Source: an uncultured Bacilli bacterium
Lineage (GTDB): Bacteria > Bacillota_I > Bacilli_A > RF39 > UBA660
Assembly (NCBI GenBank): GCA_910584165.1
Contig: CAJTZU010000001.1
Span: forward strand, 496,001 to 560,000
DNA: 64,000 bases
Reading direction: 5' to 3'
The translations under genes were made by a program, and so were the position numbers. Below the pieces are notes generated by a model. That model did not search any database, was not told the DNA's origin, and saw only the letters and a program-made list of their open reading frames with translations. Positions 41,201 through 48,800 of the stretch are shown here, in pieces. The stretch's first letter is position 1. Each line of letters opens with the position of its first letter.

Positions 41201-42457
41201 TAAGGTCGCATCACTTATTGATATTTGTACATAAGAGCCACTACTAAATATAAATCCACTAGAACATGTAAAATCTCCTGTTTTATTAATAATGGCTGCG
41301 ATTACTGCCATTCCATCTTCTTTTCCTACATATCTTGTTGCTGCCATTCCATCTGATGTATAGTATAATTCTCCCGTTGTACTTGTACTTATTTCACTTG
41401 CTCTTTCTCTTAGTTCTTCATTCATTCCACACTTATCCATAAAGTTTGGTTGATGAATATACGTATCTACATTTTCCATGTAGTGGTCTAACTCTTGATT
41501 GACATAATTTAGGATTGCCTCTTCTTGTAATTGTCTTGTTGTTAACTCATCTATTTGGGCTTGATATTCTGCTATCTTATTTTCTCTAGCAGCCATAGCT
41601 TTATCTTTTTGGGCCTCTATTCTATCATACAAAGCTGTTTGTTCTTCTGTCCACTCCCATTCATACGCTGTATAGTTTTCTTGCCACCACAATATTCCTC
41701 TTGCTTTTTCTACTTCTACTAAGCTACTTCTTATTTCTTCTAAATATTTACTATCTTTATAGACGTCATTATAGTATATTGGAGTCGCTCCATAGTATCC
41801 TCCTGGAAAATAGGGATTATAGCTATATTCATATCTTGTTACTCCGTTTTCATCTTCATAGGACCATCCTACAATGTAGGTTTCTGCTATTTCGTCTATA
41901 TCTCCTCCATACATTAATAATGCCACTAATAGTCCATAGGCTGCTTCTTCTTCTGTAAAATCAAATTCATATTGTAATTCTCTTTTTGCTTGTATCTCTC
42001 TTTTGGTTTTATTAATATCTGCTTCCAAGTCTTCTATATTTGTAAATTCAGAACCTAGACTCATTAGATAGCTAGATTCATAAATTTTTCTTCTTCTTGT
42101 CCCGTCTGTATCATTTTCTATTTCTTTATATAAATCTTCTAATGTGATTTCCCCTTTTAATAATCTCTCTATATCTTTATCTATAAATCCACAATTTCTA
42201 AGTTCTTGTCGTACTTCCTCTATCATTTCCTCTGTAATTACTATTTGGGGCTCTTGTACTGTTACTTGTGAGGATTGATTTTCCGCTAAATAGTTCTCAT
42301 AATCAAAACTATCCACTTCTCCATAATCAATTTCCGCGCCTGTTGTACTCATACTCGCTCCTGTTGCTGTATGAGTTAAATTAGACTGGGTATAGTCATA
42401 ATGCTCTACATTGGTGGCTCCACTTCCTTTAAATTGTACATTAAAGTTTCCTGCCAT
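35273..42457 (-). CDS. Giant multidomain T7SS toxin: zincin, ADP-ribosyltransferase, CD38-like
   Basis: A 2394-residue protein without a Sec signal, downstream of T7SS genes. Residues 1-~480 are acidic and partly coiled. About 490-770 are hydrophobic and Gly/Ala/Ser-rich, a possible translocation part. A zincin follows with HEAAH at 1086-1090 and E1141-DFAD, like anthrax-lethal-factor-type peptidases. Three ~147-residue helical repeats cover about 1185-1605, each with LTRD[DN]-x-[IV]R[FY]. An ADP-ribosyltransferase follows with Arg1781 (LWRG), Ser1814-Thr-Ser and E1856-N-E1858, the arginine-modifying signature. The end (about 2150-2320) resembles CD38: Trp2187, Glu2203, Trp2235 and Glu2282 match its active-site order. 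Activities are predicted, not shown. Confidence 0.85.
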   Translation of the reverse strand: MAGNFNVQFKGSGATNVEHYDYTQSNLTHTATGASMSTTGAEIDYGEVDSFDYENYLAENQSSQVTVQEPQIVITEEMIEEVRQELRNCGFIDKDIERLLKGEITLEDLYKEIENDTDGTRRRKIYESSYLMSLGSEFTNIEDLEADINKTKREIQAKRELQYEFDFTEEEAAYGLLVALLMYGGDIDEIAETYIVGWSYEDENGVTRYEYSYNPYFPGGYYGATPIYYNDVYKDSKYLEEIRSSLVEVEKARGILWWQENYTAYEWEWTEEQTALYDRIEAQKDKAMAARENKIAEYQAQIDELTTRQLQEEAILNYVNQELDHYMENVDTYIHQPNFMDKCGMNEELRERASEISTSTTGELYYTSDGMAATRYVGKEDGMAVIAAIINKTGDFTCSSGFIFSSGSYVQISISDATLKNYDSWIPFMQADEIEVFNYIYNTEGAEAAYDYLVKISDELDNRWLMDTQQKDAEWAKEHPVLASIGSVFITPFEGMNAAFVSLGSVITGNEIRRVEVYSMGDTFRQAVSQDIYENYGEGWAFLYNTGMSMADSITLIAACYATGGLMGAAGVTSTAATTIANTTISATLMGSRAYVSTLNDALNRGLSDDKAVLLAFSSATVETLMESCSVGHLINLEGALGDASANMVRRLTANISNPTLQKIAINSGYLALGVISQGLCEGEEELCTEILNHYIDEMMAGELSNYNLSIYNHMLEGMGEEEARRLANEEYHDQIKQAFAGGFLSGGIFGAGRIGVSEFNVSRAVSRAINTEYKVAGLTTLEQTQRNQIIASILGIDSRYQTACINALAGNLTQEQISKMNIGTLFAIKDAVNNYQRYDSSVTLESIFKNVSETNIGNNIETVNDYQAPSLKDIFNKLVGKQNANTNTNANTGTYDFISNLPLTAKQQQTIMNLLIQYEQMPTIQNETLAVSAAMRLIDQSFAIPDQKNIGKQYTRAAYFYLLANGYSVQDASKIVSSYAKARLDATTSFNIRYNSTYGFKINFSTKMDVAMQNQLLTQFENNFSLLPEILQQQIKEVNFYDTYNPADIYWELNYNTNNFNSAATGGSGIINLWTGIPTLELLAHEAAHCYDTACAASWGLTNGQISTSTLWQNAMQSDFQISGKEGVSSYAIDSKSPLEDFADSVSLYLTNQAALDAFPNRKKLLLQYFKSNRLTQLSLDINTISQMISDKYGYKFQDVLVGYYVYGAHIDSELEQLLSKYTANEMYAIVGFKSLLAKSKMYTYSDYYQIIPQAIDNLVKKYGLTNAIKIMSDYLYTGKETLLTRDDGIRFDITKFGIEGFRNYVSNSSDGSLNVHKLFSKYYLQNELNMIMDIAQEKYGSQSFEQIIYEHFIYGAQLDESLANYVDKYTVSDFLSVLNLQELNNTATMYSLEHYKQSFETAMDTLIQKYGLNQAVKIFEEYLKTGDKFLLTRDNNVRFEISKFTMENLNSYLQGMYNGKSIQTIFSDYLISKDITNIQNEIVKTYGASANIQLLLYNYYVHGANLESNITNILTKYTALELSNIFGINLTDTFSEYTDADYESAIVLAFKTLIDKYGFKDATKIMEDYLNTGDIFVLTRDNNVRYEIGKFDLEDFKNYIFSNNMTLLILQNIDIQKIDTSLLDLSSLTTEQIQQYLGQFVSQDVNQGIQVDDSNFKKFKNKASLAAFFGDVPSNVRGRLKNNIESSTPLTLLEFRNTLTLAEQKEFDNYLKNTVEGRWLSTLTSQEIYAINLYTKSNYMQINAELRTKNVSSYYYNIIQSIDSALAKFTLVEDTILWRGVQIGAFNHLGIHDYAGLQALIGQTYIDLGYMSTSPSYDCSFAKYQSYEVVFKIKAPAGTTGAYVNQLSDFYNTENEFLLGRGQELMIENVSKQNIDGVEKIVIDAIVVNNIAADLSTMTANSTVTNTNVVNNSVQQSTVSVDPDLQALSEFEQSMLFGYTITGAENAVSPGTLVNVFEELNITSTMIPLNILNAIALNSNILVDVLNEQIDISGYNRQELKSAVEYYITSSLKLMEQNGLFDYELIDSVLSSDMSSFITEDFMKQMLEKSLQHYPFETYTTLLTYLGNLDSDSKYYYLLNLTGLELDSDIKTELIEKLFEDKDLRECVYEHAYQELQSSMKNTFEITDVTVVENLLNALIGSKDAFVNEGINNHELNWQHFVELLSPYIKGKVAIYDLSKPPVLWSKVDCSQLNTQFTTIENSTIGEGLYFLDLVFANWNSNSFSTPQLETLWNLLSEEFARDLCQMKTADGKTIDSLKFIFPGVEDIGGPFGNIFKNVEFAEILKNQNIKTLTLEAVLSDDVFTSKYSSVTIDLDYFRQLIANYGSTYSYEVAFEEFKGLIAAKFLNENFTYFDTTDTITALMNNITTGKNKIAFTVFKNNLTEDIFNILF

Positions 42458-42539
42458 TTTTTCACCCCAGTCTACTATCTATTCTATATATTAGTATACC
42501 AATTTTTACTTTTTTTCGCAATTAAAAAAGCATAATAAT

Positions 42540-42779
42540 TTATGCTTTCCGATGCTCTTCTCCTTTTTCTTTTTCTGACTCTTCTTCACCAATATTGGCA
42601 AATGTTTCATTAATAAGTTCTCCATTTTCATCATATTCTCTAACAATTGCTTTAACGGCATGAACTTTATCAACGGTATTTCCTTTTTCATCAAAATAAA
42701 ATATTTCACTTTTACGATTTTTCATAGCCTCTAAATTTCTATAGTAGCTTGCCATAATGTCATCTCTATTATCATTCAT
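42540..42779 (-). CDS. Small charged protein in the T7SS operon (79 aa)
   Basis: Not recognised. A soluble 79-residue protein: helical start (MASYYRNLEAMKNRK), a beta-like middle (EIFYFDEKGNTVDKVHAVKA) and a Glu/Lys-rich end. I chose the ATG at 42779 (TTGGTG site); a TTG at 42806 would overlap the previous gene. Located directly before the toxin, where T7SS-b loci often carry small partner proteins (Lap or chaperone-like), but no motif supports this. Confidence 0.5.
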   Translation of the reverse strand: MNDNRDDIMASYYRNLEAMKNRKSEIFYFDEKGNTVDKVHAVKAIVREYDENGELINETFANIGEEESEKEKGEEHRKA

Positions 42780-42795
42780 ACTATTCACCAAATTT

Positions 42796-44130
42796 CTATT
42801 CTTCAAATGAGCTATTCTTCTCTAAAGAAACATTCATAGAAGAATTCATATTTAAATTTGCTCCACTTTCTGTGTATTCTGCCTTTTCTAAATGAATACC
42901 ACTATTTCCTACTGAATTTAAAGTACTAGAAGAAGTATCAAATTTCTCTACTTTTATACTTCCTATAGAGCCAATATTGCTAGAAGCACCGACAGTACCT
43001 TTCGTAGCAGAATAATCATCTTTTGATTTTGTTAGTTCTATATGAGAAGTACTACTTAAATGACTATCAGCATTAGAATAGTCCTCTTCCTTATTATTAG
43101 AAAGATTCATATTAACTTCTGTATGAAGAGTATCCCCATTTAGTTCATAATCCTCTTGTTTATTTTCTATAACATTCGAATTAGTACCAACAAAAGAGGA
43201 ACCTTCTGCTTGATAGTTTTCATCGCTTACAATAGATGCTTCTTTGCCTGTTATATTTATTCCTTGCTGATTTTTTTGATATTCAACTTGCTCATTCGTT
43301 TGAGCAACAGTTTCTTTCCATTCTAAAGGAGTCTCTACTGCTACATTATCATTTACTTTTTCCACTTGAGCATCTACCGATTCTGTACTTAAATTAGAAG
43401 AATTTATTCCAAGAGTAGCACTACTATCAACTTTAGAAGGAGAAATCTCTCTTTTTTCCAATACTTTCATATCAGAACTATTTCTATTATTTAATCTTTG
43501 GCTAAATACATCTCGATAATCTTTAACATAAGAAACAGGCGTCCAATTATATTTTAAATTATTATCTACAATAGTAATAGCATCATAAGATTTCATCTTA
43601 CTAGTGGTTACTACTATTAAATCTTCTATTCCTCTTTGAATATTTTCCATACTGGTTTCTATATCCTCTAAAGAGCGAATACAACTTGTAATATTAGAAC
43701 TTACCATTTGAATAGTTCTTGCAGCATTACATCCTACATAATTTCCTGTTATTTTTGATTTTGCAGTTTTCAATTCTTCTATACAAGAATGAAAAATACC
43801 AACTGACTTCTTACAATAATCTTCATCATAAGATAAATTTTTTTTAACATCTACGATTCCATTGGTACTTAATAGAGTATCTAAATTAGTTGTAAAAGTA
43901 TCAATAGATTCTATGCAATGATAGAAAGTATCATGAAATTTAAACATTTCTTTTTCATCATGCTCTACACAATCAATAAATACAGAAGTATTATTATCGT
44001 TCCAATTACCATCTGCTGTTAAAGCAATTTTATATAAAGAATCTTGGTCCATTTTATACTGAGCATATTTTTCTTTCAAAATAGCATTTTCTTCTTGCAT
44101 CTGGTGAATATTAATCTTAAATCTTGACAT
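42796..44130 (-). CDS. LXG/WXG-type T7SS-associated protein with C-terminal repeats
   Basis: A 444-residue protein. The N-terminal ~210 residues are helical with a WXG-like turn (GNWNDNN) and a second helical bundle, resembling WXG100/LXG targeting domains. From about residue 230 it is low-complexity and Ser/Asn/Glu-rich. The last ~140 residues hold about six copies of a ~22-residue unit of form [ED]-[DN]-Y-x3-G-x2-L-x3-S-x-[IVLM]-x-[IL]-[ET]. The repeats could be a surface stalk or filament. No signal peptide; likely secreted by the adjacent EssC system. Function unknown. Confidence 0.6.
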   Translation of the reverse strand: MSRFKINIHQMQEENAILKEKYAQYKMDQDSLYKIALTADGNWNDNNTSVFIDCVEHDEKEMFKFHDTFYHCIESIDTFTTNLDTLLSTNGIVDVKKNLSYDEDYCKKSVGIFHSCIEELKTAKSKITGNYVGCNAARTIQMVSSNITSCIRSLEDIETSMENIQRGIEDLIVVTTSKMKSYDAITIVDNNLKYNWTPVSYVKDYRDVFSQRLNNRNSSDMKVLEKREISPSKVDSSATLGINSSNLSTESVDAQVEKVNDNVAVETPLEWKETVAQTNEQVEYQKNQQGINITGKEASIVSDENYQAEGSSFVGTNSNVIENKQEDYELNGDTLHTEVNMNLSNNKEEDYSNADSHLSSTSHIELTKSKDDYSATKGTVGASSNIGSIGSIKVEKFDTSSSTLNSVGNSGIHLEKAEYTESGANLNMNSSMNVSLEKNSSFEE

Positions 44131-44143
44131 GACACTTCATCCC

Positions 44144-44404
44144 CTATTGATTCTCTAACTTTTCTAATTCTCTTATTTCATTTTCTAAAGATGGAAGAAT
44201 ATTTTGCTTTATAGTTCTTATTTGTTCTAATAATTTATTTTTTTGTTCTACAATTTCTTCCTTTTTATAGGTAACTGTATTAACACTAATAGCTGAAGCG
44301 TTGCTTTCTAAAGCTTTGGTTAAATTATCACAAACATGATTAAGATGATTTAATACCTCTGTCATCTTTTCTTTCAAATTTTCTAATTTTTCTATAGAGT
44401 CCAT
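44144..44404 (-). CDS. Small coiled-coil T7SS-associated protein (86 aa)
   Basis: Two long helices around a short Asn/Ser turn (ALESNASAISVNTVTYKKEE), a helical hairpin without the W-x-G motif. Such small helical proteins (DUF5082-like and related) accompany LXG toxins in T7SS-b loci and help targeting. TAGGAGG precedes the ATG, directly after a strong hairpin. Confidence 0.6.
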   Translation of the reverse strand: MDSIEKLENLKEKMTEVLNHLNHVCDNLTKALESNASAISVNTVTYKKEEIVEQKNKLLEQIRTIKQNILPSLENEIRELEKLENQ

Positions 44405-44416
44405 AAATTCCTCCTA

Positions 44417-44475
44417 TTCTTAAATAAGTACTAAACACGTTAGTACTTATTTAAGAACAACAAAAATTGTCGTTC
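44417..44475 (-). promoter_or_regulatory. Tandem intercistronic hairpins after the WXG100 gene
   Basis: A perfect 18-pair stem (arms 44417-44434 and 44440-44457) adjoins a 9-pair stem with a G-U pair (44455-44463 with 44467-44475). The two share three bases, so they may be alternatives. No T tract follows the large stem, which ends right before the ribosome site of the next gene. They may stabilise the upstream mRNA or limit downstream expression. Confidence 0.65.
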
Positions 44476-44482
44476 CTATTTC

Positions 44483-45211
44483 TTATCTAATATCTGAAAC
44501 TGCTTGGTCTACTTGATTTCTAGCATTATCAATACTTGAAGAAGCATCTGTATCTGCTGATGAGTATCCAGAATCTGTTAAAGTATCTAAAGCTTGATAA
44601 ATATCTTCAATATCAGTTGATAATCCTTTAACAGCATCTCCTACTGCAACGATGAAATCATTTACCTTTTGTCCTTGGCTACCTAAGAAAGCCTTATTAG
44701 AATCAATACTTGTATAGATTGCTGTTACATTTGATTTAATAGCTGAAGTATAACCATCTATAGAAGCTTTGATTGTAGAACCTCCACCACTTTGTAAACC
44801 TAAATTTTCTCCTTGGAAACTATTTTCATTTAGTTTTACTGTAGAAGCCATATCATAAGTTTGAACAGCTGGAATAGTAAATTCAAGTGTAGAATTTGCT
44901 ACTTGAGAATCTCCTTCTCCTCCTTGCATTCTGTTATTATTTTGGAAATCTCTCCAAGATTCTCCTAATGCTGAAATTGTTTCAAGTGTTGCTTGAATTA
45001 AATTTGTTGTATTATTGTATAATGTGTTCATTCTTTTTGCTAATTTAGCTTCATAGTCTTGCTCGTCGACACCTTTCCAATTTGTTTGCATTACAGTAGA
45101 AACTTGAGGCCATCCCTCTGACATATATTCTCCTAATTTGTTATATGTCTTTGCTACTTCTTCCATCAATGCGTTAATCTCAGCCGGATTATAACCAACA
45201 AAATCTGCCAT
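44483..45211 (-). CDS. Extended WXG100-family protein (242 aa)
   Basis: The N-terminal ~95 residues are a WXG100 helical hairpin with the central TNWKG turn and helices on either side. Unlike EsxA (about 97 residues) it continues with a linker (NENSFQGENLGLQSGGGSTI) and a second helical region to residue 242 ending in SSIDNARNQVDQAVSDIR. It is probably a T7SS substrate or core secreted partner. Strong AAGGAGG site. No classic Y-x3-D/E tail was seen at the end of the first hairpin. Confidence 0.75.
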   Translation of the reverse strand: MADFVGYNPAEINALMEEVAKTYNKLGEYMSEGWPQVSTVMQTNWKGVDEQDYEAKLAKRMNTLYNNTTNLIQATLETISALGESWRDFQNNNRMQGGEGDSQVANSTLEFTIPAVQTYDMASTVKLNENSFQGENLGLQSGGGSTIKASIDGYTSAIKSNVTAIYTSIDSNKAFLGSQGQKVNDFIVAVGDAVKGLSTDIEDIYQALDTLTDSGYSSADTDASSSIDNARNQVDQAVSDIR

Positions 45212-45238
45212 ATATTTTTTTCCTCCTTTTCAGATTTT

Positions 45239-45535
45239 TTACCGAGGGGTAACATTATTCAGTACTTCTCGTATTGTATCATTTTGAGAATGATAGCTCT
45301 TAATTACTTCTAGTAAAACAAAAGAATATTTATCATTATTCTGTTTTACTCGTTCAAACTGACTTATTTCTTCTTTTATCTTATCGGTCAAAAACATTAA
45401 ATCAGTTCCACTAATCGTATCAGAAAGTTTCAAAAATTGTTTACCAACTACATCTGTTTCATCTTCAATAGTAGTTGCAAATTCTTGAATCTTTTGTTTA
45501 ACGCTATCTAATCCCTCTGAGTCAATACCTCTCAT
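45239..45535 (-). CDS. WXG100-sized helical protein without WXG (98 aa)
   Basis: Two predicted helices (LDSVKQKIQEFATTIEDETD and LTDKIKEEISQFERVKQNND) with the turn near SDTISGTDLMF where WXG100 proteins have W-x-G. Length and place between esaB and the WXG100 gene suggest an Esx-like partner, possibly forming a heterodimer. Assignment by context and length. Confidence 0.55.
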   Translation of the reverse strand: MRGIDSEGLDSVKQKIQEFATTIEDETDVVGKQFLKLSDTISGTDLMFLTDKIKEEISQFERVKQNNDKYSFVLLEVIKSYHSQNDTIREVLNNVTPR

Positions 45536-45583
45536 ATCTACACCTCTATTATAAAAATATCATATTTTAAATGGGAAAGTCAA

Positions 45584-45838
45584 TTAAAATAAAATAACTT
45601 TGCTGCCATTTTTTATATTTGTATCTCTAACAACTGTATTGTCTGGATAAATACTTCCTGATAGAGCCTCTATTAAATAATGCTCATCAGCAAGCTCAAA
45701 AGAACTATCTGATAAATCATAAACAGCTTTCATCAGTAATTCTTTTACTCTTGCCATTCTTTCATTAACAGGAATATAAACATCATACGTCTCTAATAAC
45801 TTAGGAACATAAACATTAACTAAAATTTTATTCTTCAT
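45584..45838 (-). CDS. esaB: EsaB/YukD ubiquitin-like T7SS protein
   Basis: An 84-residue protein with a ubiquitin-like strand order: KILVNVYVPKLLETYDVYIP, a helix with RMARVKELLMKAV, then LSGSIYPDNTVVRD and a closing GSKVILF. YukD/EsaB is a standard cytoplasmic component of T7SS-b and regulates it. I chose the ATG at 45838, overlapping the end of essC by 11 bases; the upstream frame is a run of Met codons. Confidence 0.85.
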   Translation of the reverse strand: MKNKILVNVYVPKLLETYDVYIPVNERMARVKELLMKAVYDLSDSSFELADEHYLIEALSGSIYPDNTVVRDTNIKNGSKVILF

Positions 45839-48800
45839 GGGCATCACCATCATCATTTACTAATTTTACTAAAGTCGCATTACTATTTTTGAAAATCCAT
45901 GCATATTCCTCAGTAATTTTTTCTTTGTATTTTTTATTCATATCTGCAAGTTTAATAACAGGTTGCTCCATTACTCCAGAGCCAATCCAAATACCATTAG
46001 TATTCATTACTAAACTACTATACCATCCTTCAAAAGCAAATTTTTTAAGTCTAAATGCAGATTCAATAAATACAACACTTACATTTTTAGATTGTTTAAT
46101 CTTATCAAAGAATTTTGTAATATCTGTAGAGAGAACTTCTGCTTTGAATTTTTCTAAACCAATAAGGAAGAATACCAATTCTCTTTGAGTATTAGGCATC
46201 TTTTCATCAATATATTTCATAACAGTTTCTAAAACTGAAGAATAATCCGTATCATAGTAATTTACTCTATCCCCACGAATAGCTTCAAAAGTTCCTTCTG
46301 TATCTAATACAATAGAAATCATATTTTCATTTCTAGTTAAGACAGAAAGAATACTTTTGGTAATTCTGATACAGCTTTCTATTTCATTAGCAGATATAAT
46401 AGTCGCTTTATCCTGCTTTAAATTATAACGATAAGTACTTAAATCATCCCTAATAAGGCCAAGTGGCATACTCTTAACATCATCATCTGGATTTTCAATC
46501 ATACTTAAGCTAATCTTTTCAGGTAACACTGGTACACTAGTTGGTTTATAAGGGTTTCTCTTTTCTAGTTCTTGTGAGACTACTTTAATATGCTCAATTA
46601 AAAGTTCATCCTCACAAATACTAGCTGTTTGGAATTCATATGCTAATTCCTCTTTAAATAAACCACGACCTGGGAAATCACTTGGATAGACATTACCAAT
46701 TTTTCCTAAAATATTTGTATAATCATTTTTATCATTCATATCTAAAACAAATACATGATTGAAATTTCTAACAAGTTTACTATACATTCCAGAAGCTGTA
46801 CTAGCAGTAATAATCATAATGACTCCATATCTTTTTCCTTCACGAGCTATCTTAATTACTAATTCCTCATAGTTCAAATAACTTTCTTTAAAGGAATCAT
46901 AGTTATTGATAATTACTGTATAAATTGGTAATTTATTTCCACTACTTTTACAGTATGTTGCATAATCTCCATTATATTCGGAAAATAACTCTTTTCTTTT
47001 TTCAATTTCCCTATCAATAATCTTAAATAGTTTTTCTAGTTTCTCTGTTTCATTAGAAAAAACAATATCACCTACATGTGGTAACTTAGAAAATACTCTT
47101 AATGATTCTGAACCAAAATCAAAAATATAGAAATTAATATCATTCGTAGAATAAAGAGTACTACAAGAATAGATAATCGATTTCAATAACATTTCTCTAC
47201 CGATTCCCGCTAAACCGTAAACAATCGTATTTCCATCTGCATCCATTTTTAAAGATAAAATATCTTGTCTTTGACTAGATGGGTCATCATATTCTCCTAT
47301 GATAGCTGTAACATCATTTGGATTTACTTTCACTTGATATTTAGGAAGTAAATCTTTTACATAAATTTTATCTGGTATATTTTCTAACCAAAGAGTTCTT
47401 GCATGAATATCTTCTCTCATCGCAATTGCTGTTATATATTTTAAAATATTAGATAATTCATCCCCTTTAGATTCTTGACGTACTTTATTACTATCACTTT
47501 CAACTACCTTTGTAACATCTGCTACATTATCAATAAAGACTAAAGAGCGATCTACTTCTTTGGTTGCCAAATTTTTAGGAATATAAGGAGAACCTGCCCA
47601 ACCTGATTGTCCTAAAACAAAGATTTCATTGTAACCCACTTGTAAATAGAAACGTCCAGCATTTGTAATCTCTGCCGCATTTGGGCATTTAATCATTTCA
47701 TTACTATCCGCTTTATCTTGTACCTTTAAACATACTCTAAATTTTGTATTACTCCAAATTTGGTCATTAACGACTCCACTAGGTTTTTGTGTTGCTAAAA
47801 TTAAATGAACCCCTAAAGAACGTCCAATACGGGCGGCACTAATTAAATTATCCATAAATTCAGGTTGCTGACTTTTTAATTCTGCAAACTCATCGCAAAT
47901 AATAAACAAGTGAGGAATTGGTTCAGATAACTTTTTCTCTCGAAAGAACTTTTGATATTTATAGATGTCCATAGTACTTTCTCCTAATTCATCACGGGCA
48001 TCATTAAATTTTTGCTGTCTTCTTTTTAATTCACTATCAATACTAACTAAAGTTCTATTTAATTCATTCTTATCAAGATTCGTAATGGTACCAGCTAAAT
48101 GTGGAAGACGAACATTATTCTTTTTATTTTCAAAAGCTCCAGCAAGCCCTCCACCTTTGTAGTCAATTAGAATAAATGCAACTTCATTAGGACTATAGTT
48201 TAAAGCCATAGAAAGAATATAAGTAATAATAAATTCTGATTTACCACTACCCGTTGTACCTGCAATTAAACCATGTGGTCCATGGGCTTTTTCATGTAAA
48301 TCCAAATAAATTTTATTTTCTAAATCATCAACACCAATTGTTGCCTTTAAAGACTTCGTAGAATCATTTAATCTCCATCTATTTAAAGTGTTTAACTGAT
48401 CAATTTTTCCTACACTATACATATCTAAAAAACTTAAAGAAGTAGGTAAATTTCGGTAATCAAACTCAAATTCAATTGGAATATTGGCTAAAATACTCGC
48501 ACATTCATGCATACTATAAATATTAGTAATTTCATCATTAAAATTTTGTTGATAGCTATTATCTAAGCTAGTAGATAATATCGTAGAACTACTTGGACCT
48601 AAATTAATAAAAGTCTCACACTCACTAGGTAATTTTCCTAATCTTGTCTCTTTAATAATAAATCCAAATCCATAATTTTCTTTAGAATTCATAATTTTTT
48701 CACTAATACCTAATTTTCGAATTCCTAAATAATTATCTGTTAAAATTAAATAATATGGTAAATAAGTATTATCTTCTGATTCATTCTCTACCTGTTCTTT

